This document shows, piece after piece, positions 38,915-47,253 of a stretch of DNA of 64,000 nt. Source of the stretch: Cohnella endophytica (lineage in GTDB: Bacteria; Bacillota; Bacilli; Paenibacillales; Paenibacillaceae); assembly GCF_003628305.1 (NCBI RefSeq), contig NZ_RBZM01000001.1, positions 372,001-436,000 of the forward strand, written 5' to 3'. Position numbers and translations under genes: made by a program. Under the pieces are notes generated by a model. That model ran no database searches. It saw only the letters and a list, made by a program, of their open reading frames with translations, and was not told the DNA's origin. How positions within the stretch are numbered: position 1 is the first letter of the stretch; every line of letters starts with the position of its first letter.

Positions 38915-40597
38915 ATGAAAGTAAGTTATTCGGGCCTTGCGATCGTACCCACGAAGCCGGCTTCCATGAATCTAATCATCGAGCCTGGGCGCATACATGC
39001 CGGCGATCAGGTCATCGAGCTTGACGCAGCCTCTTCGATTTGTATTCGCGAGGCCGGACAAAGGCAGTATAACAACCAACTCTATCGCATAGTAGGCGAA
39101 GGCACGGCTTCCCCGAGCGGCTGGAATGGAGAGAATCTTCGCGGCACGGCCGGAATGCCTTATCAACGCATGGTTCCCGGTTCGCTTCAGGTGTATTCGA
39201 AGGATCGAGAGAAGCGTTATGTTCCGGAAGTAGATTATACGCAAGACAGCTATTGGGGTTCTATTAGGCGCCATCCGCAAGGGGAGATCGGCGTCGGTCA
39301 AGAGCTTTCCATTGATTATACCGTTTGGTTATGCCGATATGATGCCATCGTTCTGCTCGAGAACGGAACGATACAAGTCGTTGAAGGCGATAGCGAGGCG
39401 CCGGAATCTCGCGAGCTGCTGCTGCCCGAGCCGCCGGCGGTCAAAACGGGGTTTGTGCTGGCCCATGTTTTCACGGGCTGGGGACAATCCTGTATCTATG
39501 GCGGAGGGTGTCTGATCGCTGCGAATAGTTCAACGTCTTCCCGTTCGACGAAGACACTGCCGGTTCTCGCGGGACGATATGAGGACATGGTGGAACGCAC
39601 CTACGTAGTCGAGGTTACGGCCGAAGAAGGTGATTCCCAAGGACAATACCAAGTCCGAATCGGGGCAACGGGAGAGGATTATGGCACGAACGATATCATT
39701 ACGATGGATACTTTGCGATGGACGGAACCCAAACGGCTGCCGCACGATCGGAAGCTGCCGTTGCTGCTGCAATCCGCCTACCGATATCCGGTAAGCTGGG
39801 GGCTGGAGCTTGATTTTTCACAATGGGGGTCGGATGCCAATCTTGACTTGTCCGGAGAGTATACGGTTACAGCCTATCCCGAAATGATTTTCGATAGAAG
39901 GCCGGCGCTGAACGGAATCGATCCGCTTGACATTATTCCATTGGAACAACGCAGCCATCTGGACGGTTTCAGGGAGAAGATCGCTTCCGGCACTCCAGTA
40001 CGCATTGCTTTTTTTGGAGCAAGCAACGCGAACTCCGGATTATGGCCTGGCCAAGTCGTAAGAGAGCTGAGGCAAGCTTATCCGCAAACCGCAATCTCAA
40101 CTTCGGTCTTAGCTTATGGCGGAGAAGAGATGCGCCATGGCATGCATCGTTTCCATCGCGAGGTATTGCCTGTGCAACCGGACTTGATCGTGATGGAGTA
40201 TTTCATTAACGATGTCTGCTACGGCAATCCGGAGGAGACCGAACAAGCGGCCCGCTTCATTCTGCAGAGCATACAAAATGCCGGAATCCCGTGTATCGTT
40301 CTTACGAATAACGGAGCGAATCCGCTTTTTTCAAGAAACGGCTCTTCAAGCAGCTTTCAAAAATATCATGAGCTGTATCGCGGCCTAGCCTCCGAATATC
40401 AAATGGCTTTCATCGGAGCTTACGCCTATTTCAGCAATCTCCATTTGTACGGAAAGTATTTTCTAACGGAGCTGAAAGGGAACATGGTGAACCATCCTTA
40501 CGGGATTATCGATCGGAATTGGGGGGTGTTCGATCGCGTGCTCAGTAACGCGATCTTGAAAATACTCGGTACATCGGGAGGAAACGATGGACAATAA
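38915..40597 (+). CDS. Two-domain SGNH/GDSL-like hydrolase
   Basis: The 560-residue protein has a beta-rich N-terminal half (to about 340) and a C-terminal SGNH-like domain. Visible blocks are FFGASNA (block I, with GAS in place of GDS), AYGGEEMRHG (block II), FINDV (block III) and VNHPYG near the end, where Asn stands in place of the usual Asp of D-x-x-H. Such enzymes remove acetyl or other acyl groups from polysaccharides. There is no signal peptide. It overlaps the GH32-like gene by 11 bases. The altered blocks make esterase activity probable but not certain. Confidence 0.75.
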   Translation: MKVSYSGLAIVPTKPASMNLIIEPGRIHAGDQVIELDAASSICIREAGQRQYNNQLYRIVGEGTASPSGWNGENLRGTAGMPYQRMVPGSLQVYSKDREKRYVPEVDYTQDSYWGSIRRHPQGEIGVGQELSIDYTVWLCRYDAIVLLENGTIQVVEGDSEAPESRELLLPEPPAVKTGFVLAHVFTGWGQSCIYGGGCLIAANSSTSSRSTKTLPVLAGRYEDMVERTYVVEVTAEEGDSQGQYQVRIGATGEDYGTNDIITMDTLRWTEPKRLPHDRKLPLLLQSAYRYPVSWGLELDFSQWGSDANLDLSGEYTVTAYPEMIFDRRPALNGIDPLDIIPLEQRSHLDGFREKIASGTPVRIAFFGASNANSGLWPGQVVRELRQAYPQTAISTSVLAYGGEEMRHGMHRFHREVLPVQPDLIVMEYFINDVCYGNPEETEQAARFILQSIQNAGIPCIVLTNNGANPLFSRNGSSSSFQKYHELYRGLASEYQMAFIGAYAYFSNLHLYGKYFLTELKGNMVNHPYGIIDRNWGVFDRVLSNAILKILGTSGGNDGQ

Positions 40598-42152
40598 AAC
40601 GATCGAAGAGTCCATTCGGACGCTCAATCAATTTAGAATGCTACTGCTTGGAGACCGCTACCGTCCTGGGTATCACTTTGCCATGCCCGAAGGCTTCGGA
40701 TTGCCGGGCGATCCGAACGGCGCTTTTTTTGCGAATGGCAGATATCATCTGATGTATCTCTATAAAAACTGCACAAGCACGACCGACGGTTTCAATTGGG
40801 GCCATATTTCGAGCCATAATCTGGTTCACTGGCGCGCTCATCCGGATGCGTTATTCCCAAGCCAGGGGGATAACGGTGCTTTCAGCGGCGGAGCCTTTGT
40901 CGATGACGACAATACCGTATACCTCTCTTATTCGAGTTTGGCGACAAGTCTGGAGACGATGGCGGGCGGAGGAGTGGGGATTGCCAGAAGCTCGGACAGA
41001 CACTACGACCATTGGGAAAAATTCGAGACGCTGGCGATCCAAAGCACGGTAAACGGAATTACTGAAGTCATCGGCGGCAATGGTGAAACCGTGTATGCGG
41101 GGAGCTGCGACCCAAGCAATATTTGGAAAAAAGACGGCGTGTATTATATGCAAACCGGGAATTTATGCGTGCTGGGCAAGTACGGAAGAAAGGAAGATTC
41201 CCCGCTTGAGGCAAGGGGAGACTGGACGGATTTATTCCGATCTACGGATTTGAAGAAGTGGGAATACGTTGACCGCTTCTATGTAAGGGATCGTTCGAAC
41301 AAATGGACGCTAGAATCCGAAGACGATATGTGCGCAAGCTTCTTCCCGCTTCCTCCGTCCAGACAAGGAGGGGCGCCGAGCGGCAAATACTTACAGCTTT
41401 TCATTTCGCATAATAAGGGCTGCCAATATTACATCGGCGAATATCGCGACGATCGATTGCTGCCGGAAACTCACGGACGCATGACCTGGGCAGACACCGC
41501 ATTCTGCGCTCCGGAAGCATTGATGGACGATAAAGGCCGGCAGATCATGTGGGCATGGATCGTCGATAATCTGGAAGACGAATCAAGCTTCGGGTGGTCC
41601 GGCGTGTATAGCTTGCCAAGAAGCTTATGGCTGGGAGAGGACAATACGTTACGTATGGCGCCGGTAGATGAGCTTGCTTTGTTGAGGTATAACGCCAAGA
41701 GCTTTCCGGCAATAGAGCTATCCGGAGGAGAGAAGCTGGAGCTGGATGGAATAAACGGCGAATCTTCCGAGATTAAGCTGACGATCGCGCCCGGGACCGC
41801 TCGGAAGTCGGGTTTGAAGGTGCGCGCTTCGCCGGACGAAGAGGAAGTCACCCTGCTCTATTACGATGCCGAAACGAAAGAACTTGTCTTCGATTCGACG
41901 CGCAGCGGCGTCAACGGCTGGAAGGTTAGAGAAGCCGCGCCTTTTCAATTGAAACAATCCGAACAACTCGAATTAACGATCTATATCGATAAATCCGTTA
42001 TCGAGATTTTCGCCAATGAGCGTCAAGCTATAACAAGACGGGTTTATCCGGAGAGATCGGACAGTACGGGCGTCTACCTCTTCACCGAAGGCGGCGCGGC
42101 TTCATTCGATGCGATTCAAGTATGGGAAATGATGCCTTCGAATTTCTGTTAA
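40587..42152 (+). CDS. GH32-like five-bladed propeller glycosidase with altered acid/base motif
   Basis: The 521-residue protein follows GH32 in order. LPGDPNG has the nucleophile position D42, FSGGAFVDDD is near 100, the transition-state motif reads CDP (D175) in place of RDP, and a C-terminal beta-sandwich ends with IEIFANERQAITRRVYPE. The region equivalent to the family's E-C-P acid/base motif reads DDMCASFFPL: by alignment on Cys and FFPL, the glutamate is replaced by M248. It may act on a non-fructose substrate or use another acid. Part of a second copy survives as the relic at 26756. Confidence 0.78.
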   Translation: MDNKTIEESIRTLNQFRMLLLGDRYRPGYHFAMPEGFGLPGDPNGAFFANGRYHLMYLYKNCTSTTDGFNWGHISSHNLVHWRAHPDALFPSQGDNGAFSGGAFVDDDNTVYLSYSSLATSLETMAGGGVGIARSSDRHYDHWEKFETLAIQSTVNGITEVIGGNGETVYAGSCDPSNIWKKDGVYYMQTGNLCVLGKYGRKEDSPLEARGDWTDLFRSTDLKKWEYVDRFYVRDRSNKWTLESEDDMCASFFPLPPSRQGGAPSGKYLQLFISHNKGCQYYIGEYRDDRLLPETHGRMTWADTAFCAPEALMDDKGRQIMWAWIVDNLEDESSFGWSGVYSLPRSLWLGEDNTLRMAPVDELALLRYNAKSFPAIELSGGEKLELDGINGESSEIKLTIAPGTARKSGLKVRASPDEEEVTLLYYDAETKELVFDSTRSGVNGWKVREAAPFQLKQSEQLELTIYIDKSVIEIFANERQAITRRVYPERSDSTGVYLFTEGGAASFDAIQVWEMMPSNFC

Positions 42153-42182
42153 AACTAATCCTACAAAAGCGAGATGATCCTT

Positions 42183-42887
42183 GTGAACATATTGGCGATA
42201 GGCGCACATCCGGACGACATTGAAGTATTCTGTGCCGGAACTTTATTGAAATACAAACAGCAGGGCCACAACATCTTTATCGCGCTGACAACGAGCGGTA
42301 ATATCGGTTCGAATGAGTATGCAAGCAGAGAGGAAATCGCTCTGGCGAGGGAAAACGAGCAACTAGAAGCGGCCAAGATCATGGGCGCCCAAGTCAAGTT
42401 TCTCAGATTCGACGATCAGGGCTTACAGGACACTCCCGAAACGCGGCGAGCCGTCATCAACGCCATTCGATGGGCGAATCCGGACGTCATTCTGGCCAAC
42501 TATCCCGAGGATCCCAGTACGGACCACGCCGTTACCGGGAAAATCGTCAGCGAAGTTATGCTATCGATTCCAGGCAAGCTGATCCCGGCGGATGAACCGC
42601 CCATTGCCAAAAATCCTTCGCTATTCTACTACGGGACGCCTGTGGGAATCGGCTTTTTGCCGGAAGTCTATGTCGACATCACCGATGTATACGAATTGAA
42701 AAAGGAAGCTTTAACCAAGCATACCAGCCAGTTTAACTGGATGGATGTCTATCAGACGCACGGGTTGCTCGATATTCTGGAAATCACGGACAAATTTAGA
42801 GGGCTTCAAGCCGGGTTCATCTATGCCGAAGGCTATCGAGCGTTCCGGCTCCACGGCTATATGCCGAATTTTAAATTGCTTCCATAA
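42183..42887 (+). CDS. PIG-L family deacetylase (copy 3)
   Basis: The protein has GAHPDD and PSTDH zinc motifs and aligns without gaps to copy 2 at 24820, differing at about 35 of 234 positions by my count. I place the start at the GTG at 42183, which aligns exactly with the ATG of copy 2 and has the same AAAGCGAGA ribosome-site region; the ATG at 42174 overlaps that site. It lies between a GH32-like gene and the TIM-barrel-like gene, both of which also left relics beside copy 2. This conserved neighbourhood suggests the three proteins work together. Confidence 0.9.
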   Translation: MNILAIGAHPDDIEVFCAGTLLKYKQQGHNIFIALTTSGNIGSNEYASREEIALARENEQLEAAKIMGAQVKFLRFDDQGLQDTPETRRAVINAIRWANPDVILANYPEDPSTDHAVTGKIVSEVMLSIPGKLIPADEPPIAKNPSLFYYGTPVGIGFLPEVYVDITDVYELKKEALTKHTSQFNWMDVYQTHGLLDILEITDKFRGLQAGFIYAEGYRAFRLHGYMPNFKLLP

Positions 42888-42910
42888 TCGATCTATTAGG
42901 AGTGAATGAG

Positions 42911-44512
42911 ATGAAACTGCAATATAGCATGGCACATGAGCCATTACTGGATGTCAACTCGCGGGATACCTTGGTTGCGAATATGAAAAAAGCCGGAATC
43001 GAGAAAATTTGGATCGCCGGCTTCTTCTCCGGCAATATGGTCGATATCGAAGAGCTTAAGCAAGCCAAGGCGTTCGCGGAATCGCACGGGCTGGAGGTCG
43101 GTGCGGTAACGATCCCGATCGGGCACCCGGGTAATGCGCTGAATCCGGACGATCCCGATCTGGATCTGGAAATCCCCAAGCATTGGCATTATCGGGTCGA
43201 TAGCAGGGGAGAAACCGTCTATTATTGCGGGGCGATCGATGCTTGTCTGATCGAGGACAACGGCAAGGTGGCAAAGCAACTGCGTGACGCGGGCTTCAAA
43301 GAGGTGTTCCTGGACGATGATCTGCGGGCCGGCAACTTTAACGAGTTTATTGAAGGCTGTTATTGCGAAGCTTGCGTGACGGAATTTAATGCGATCTATG
43401 GCCGTCAGGAAACAAGGGAATCGTTACTGGTCCAAGTCTCGCAGAAGCTGAACGCGGAAGTCATGAAGGATTGGGTCGCGTTCCAATGCGTTAAAGTGAC
43501 GGACGTGGTGAAGGCTACGGACATCGAGGGCGTTCAACCCGGGATTATGGTGATGCATTTCGGCGATGAACGGCACGGGATCGATATTCCTTCCATTCGC
43601 GAGCAAATACCGGACACGTTGTTCCGGGTGGGAGAGTATCAATTTAATGATGCAAGATTCACGAATCCCCATGCGAAAGCGGAAGAGTTGCTCGGTATAA
43701 TCTACCACCTGAGCTTTATCGATAAGAAATTCGCGTACAGCGAATCGACGATTTTTCCGCCGCGCTCTTTAAAGGAGCATAACCTGGTCTATAAAGCGAT
43801 GCTGGCCATTACGGCCGGTCTTGAGAATGTGCTGTTCATGAGCGGTACTTGGGTGCTGGAGGAAAGCTATTGGCATGCAATAGCAGTTGCGCTTCCGGTA
43901 ATGCGAGAGTTGGACAGAGAGACCGCGAACGTGCCAAGAGAATATCCGGTGCATCTTGCGTACGGCACGCATGGCGCTTATGCGGAAGCCTTCGTCCCGA
44001 CGAGTCTTCCTCTGTTGGCGGGTATGCCGGTTAAAGCCGTTCGCTCGGACCAGAGCGGCGAGGGCGGGGAATTGCTGTTATTTTTCGGTGACTATCAATT
44101 TGGGGCACAATGGCAGGAGCAGTTGCCTCGCTATAAGCAAGTCGTGTTTGACCAAGCGGCAGCTACGAAAAATAAAGATATCCTCCAACAGCTGCAGCTA
44201 ACGACAAACAATATTACTTTCTGGGATCAGCAAGCGACAGCAAAACCTTCCGTCGAACAAATTTCTTCGCTGCAGCGGCTAGTGGCCCAGGGCTCGTGGA
44301 ATTTCCCGCGGTTCGTCGAGGGGAACCATATCGGCTTGGTATGGCTCAAAGACAGCGGCAAGTGTATTTTGTTTAATTTGTTGGAAACGGTGAATCAGGG
44401 AATTCTCCACTGGGCAGGTCGCCAGTATCCCATTTTGCTGCAACCATTGTCCTTTGCGATTGTTGACGGCGAGGGTGCCGTGACGGCATACCATACGGAA
44501 GTCGCGCTTTAG
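42911..44512 (+). CDS. Uncharacterised TIM-barrel-like protein, possible glycosidase
   Basis: The protein has 533 residues from the ATG at 42911 (AGGAG upstream), without signal peptide. I do not recognise a named family. The first 350 residues have alternating strands and helices typical of a TIM barrel (IEKIWIAGFFSGN, GFKEVFLDDDLRAGNF). A Cys-x-x-Cys stretch, GCYCEACVTEFNAIYG near 155, is seen in many putative barrel glycosidases. The C-terminal third is beta-rich, as in glycosidase accessory domains. It lies 20 bases after PIG-L copy 3, and a truncated paralogue lies near PIG-L copy 2. Confidence 0.7.
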   Translation: MKLQYSMAHEPLLDVNSRDTLVANMKKAGIEKIWIAGFFSGNMVDIEELKQAKAFAESHGLEVGAVTIPIGHPGNALNPDDPDLDLEIPKHWHYRVDSRGETVYYCGAIDACLIEDNGKVAKQLRDAGFKEVFLDDDLRAGNFNEFIEGCYCEACVTEFNAIYGRQETRESLLVQVSQKLNAEVMKDWVAFQCVKVTDVVKATDIEGVQPGIMVMHFGDERHGIDIPSIREQIPDTLFRVGEYQFNDARFTNPHAKAEELLGIIYHLSFIDKKFAYSESTIFPPRSLKEHNLVYKAMLAITAGLENVLFMSGTWVLEESYWHAIAVALPVMRELDRETANVPREYPVHLAYGTHGAYAEAFVPTSLPLLAGMPVKAVRSDQSGEGGELLLFFGDYQFGAQWQEQLPRYKQVVFDQAAATKNKDILQQLQLTTNNITFWDQQATAKPSVEQISSLQRLVAQGSWNFPRFVEGNHIGLVWLKDSGKCILFNLLETVNQGILHWAGRQYPILLQPLSFAIVDGEGAVTAYHTEVAL

Positions 44513-44550
44513 GAGTTAATCTGCTGATCGTTCCCATTGGAGGCGGTTTC

Positions 44551-47241
44551 ATGAATAGCATCATCCCGACGAATCTCAAAACGGAATACTTATACAACCC
44601 GCTTGGCATCGATTCGTCGCACCCTAGATTGAGTTGGATGATCGAAACCAAGACAAGAGGTTTTCTCCAATCCGCTTATCGCATTCTCGTCTCCTCGGAT
44701 AGACAGCAGCTCCTTGATGAATCCGGATTCGTATGGGATTCGGGGAAAGTGAATTCGGATCAATCCGTGTTCGTTCCCTATAACGGGACTCCGCTTTTGT
44801 CTAACGAGCGATATTATTGGAAAGTCCGCGTATGGGATACGAGAGGCAATCTATCCGCTTGGAGCGAAGTTAGCGAATGGTCCATGGGGCTTCTGAGCCA
44901 GAGCGAGTGGAAGGCGAATTGGATCGGCGAGGTTTTTAAACCCGTAGAAGGTAACCGGGAAGTCAGCTTCTTCCGTAAATCCTTTACGATCGGAAAACCG
45001 ATTCAAAGAGCGACGATCTATGCGACTGCCTTCGGCGCGATCGAGGTCAGTCTCAACGGCAGCCGCGTCGGGGAGGACTATTTTGCTCCGGAATGGACCG
45101 ATTATCATACAAGAGTGCATTACAGGACTTATGATGTCACCTCTTTGCTTCACGTGGGCTCGAATGCCGTCGGGAGTATTCTCGGAGAGGGATGGTACAG
45201 CGGTCACATCGCTTGGTACGGGAAAAACCTCTATGGCGAGGCGCTTCGTTTTATGTTGCAGCTGTACGTCCGTTACGAAGACGGGACGGAGGAAACAATC
45301 GTCTCGGATTCCTCGTGGAAAGAGAGCAAGGGACCGATTGCGTTCTCGGATTTTCTAATGGGCGAGAGCTACGACGCCAGATTGGAGCACGATGGGTGGA
45401 ACGAAGCGGGCTTTGATGATTCGGCTTGGCGCAGCCCGCATGTGTATGGCGATTTCAAAGGATGGATCAATGCCCAGATCAGCCCGCCAATCCGAGTCGT
45501 GGAAGAAAAGGAGCCGATAACGGAGCAAAAAGTCGTGCCCGGATCGCTGCTCATCGATATCGGTCAGAATATGGTCGGTTGGGTTCGAATCAAGGTGACA
45601 GGCGATCGGGGATCTAAGGTTACATTGCGATATGCGGAAGTGTTGAACCCAGACGGTTCGATCTACACGGATAACCTGCGAACGGCTAAACAAACGGACA
45701 CCTATACCCTCAAAGGCGAGGGAATAGAAATATACGAACCTAAGTTTACGTTTCACGGATTCAGATATGTGGAGATCACCGCTTCCGCCGACGTGAAAGT
45801 GACGCAAATCACGGGTCGCGTCATCCACAATTCGATGAAATCGACAGGCAAGCTCATCACTTCCGATTCAGGCGTTAATCAATTGTTCAGCAACATCCTT
45901 TGGACGCAACGCGCGAACTTTATTAGCGTCCCAACGGACTGTCCCCAGCGGGACGAGCGGATGGGGTGGACCGGGGATGCTCAAGTCTTCTCCCGTACCG
46001 CATCGTATAACATGGACGTTGCGGGCTTTTTCGCGAAGTATATGACCGATATCGTGGACGCGCAACGGAAAACGGGCGCTTTTACGGATACGGCGCCATT
46101 TCTCAAAGGATTCTCGGATTGGAGTACGTTCGTCGCTTCCGCGGGCTGGGCCGATGCGGGCGTTATCATTCCATGGACGATGTACAGCGTCTATGAAGAT
46201 CGAAGGATCATCGAGGACAATTATGATGCGATGGCCGCCTGGCTCGCATTCCTGGTCAAGATGAATCCGAGCCTGTTGCGCACGGATACCCAGTATTATG
46301 GGGATTGGTTATCCCTTAACGCGAGTACGCCGATGGATTTGTTCGCAACCGCTTACTTCGCCTATTGCGCTAAGCTAATGGCGGCAATGTCGGAGGCGGT
46401 CGGGAAAACGGAGCAAGCTGCCTCGTACGCCGCATTATTCGAACAAATTCGTTCCCGATTCATCGAAGCCTTCGTAGCCGAGGACGGACGAATCGCGGGA
46501 GAGACTCAGACAGGTTATGCGTTGGCGTTGTTCATGGAATTGCTTCCCGAGGAAACAAGACGGAAAGCAGCCGCCCATCTGGTCGCGGATATCGAGCAAC
46601 GCGGCTGGCATATTACGACGGGGATCCATGGCATCAAATATTTGTTGCCTGTTCTATGCGAAGCAGGCTATGAGGAAGCATCTTATCGACTGCTGCTTCA
46701 AGAAACGTATCCTTCATGGCTGTACTCCATTCGAAACGGAGCGACGACGATCTGGGAAAGATGGGACGGCTGGACCGAGGAGAAAGGGTTCCAGAATCCG
46801 GGCATGAACTCTTTTAACCATTACGCGCTTGGCGCCGTGGGGGAATGGATGTTTCGTTACATGGGAGGGATTGATAAGTCATCCGAAACCCCCGGGTACA
46901 AACATATTCAAATTCGTCCATTCCTAAACGACAGCCTCACGCTCGTGGATTGCCAATATGAAAGCAGTTACGGTACGATCCGGAATCGATGGTCGATCGT
47001 CGACGGTTTCGCCGAGCTTCAGGTGACGATTCCGCCGAATACGAAAGCTGACATCTTTATTCCGTACATCGACGGAGAGCAAGTGTATGAGAGCGGAGAG
47101 CCTGTACTCTACGTGGCGAATAATCGGGTAGGCGAGTCCATTATCGATTTAGGGATCGTCGGACCAAGACGAGTCTTCCAGATAGGGTCCGGCGAATACC
47201 GTTTCCGGACTCGGTTCAAATCCAATGGGGCTGGGAAATAG
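44551..47241 (+). CDS. GH78 alpha-L-rhamnosidase (copy 2, 896 aa)
   Basis: The protein starts with the GH78 fibronectin-like domain (YNPLGIDSSHPRLSWMIETK, ERYYWKVRVWD), continues with carbohydrate-binding-like sandwich domains and has the (alpha/alpha)6 barrel from about 440 to 780. The catalytic stretch PTDCPQRDERMGWTGDAQ with its general-acid Glu is canonical, unlike copy 1. It should release alpha-L-rhamnose in the cytoplasm. GGAGG precedes the ATG. It lies in the importer-linked cluster between the TIM-barrel-like gene and a GH2 enzyme. Confidence 0.93.
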   Translation: MNSIIPTNLKTEYLYNPLGIDSSHPRLSWMIETKTRGFLQSAYRILVSSDRQQLLDESGFVWDSGKVNSDQSVFVPYNGTPLLSNERYYWKVRVWDTRGNLSAWSEVSEWSMGLLSQSEWKANWIGEVFKPVEGNREVSFFRKSFTIGKPIQRATIYATAFGAIEVSLNGSRVGEDYFAPEWTDYHTRVHYRTYDVTSLLHVGSNAVGSILGEGWYSGHIAWYGKNLYGEALRFMLQLYVRYEDGTEETIVSDSSWKESKGPIAFSDFLMGESYDARLEHDGWNEAGFDDSAWRSPHVYGDFKGWINAQISPPIRVVEEKEPITEQKVVPGSLLIDIGQNMVGWVRIKVTGDRGSKVTLRYAEVLNPDGSIYTDNLRTAKQTDTYTLKGEGIEIYEPKFTFHGFRYVEITASADVKVTQITGRVIHNSMKSTGKLITSDSGVNQLFSNILWTQRANFISVPTDCPQRDERMGWTGDAQVFSRTASYNMDVAGFFAKYMTDIVDAQRKTGAFTDTAPFLKGFSDWSTFVASAGWADAGVIIPWTMYSVYEDRRIIEDNYDAMAAWLAFLVKMNPSLLRTDTQYYGDWLSLNASTPMDLFATAYFAYCAKLMAAMSEAVGKTEQAASYAALFEQIRSRFIEAFVAEDGRIAGETQTGYALALFMELLPEETRRKAAAHLVADIEQRGWHITTGIHGIKYLLPVLCEAGYEEASYRLLLQETYPSWLYSIRNGATTIWERWDGWTEEKGFQNPGMNSFNHYALGAVGEWMFRYMGGIDKSSETPGYKHIQIRPFLNDSLTLVDCQYESSYGTIRNRWSIVDGFAELQVTIPPNTKADIFIPYIDGEQVYESGEPVLYVANNRVGESIIDLGIVGPRRVFQIGSGEYRFRTRFKSNGAGK

Positions 47242-47253
47242 GAGGAATCACGC

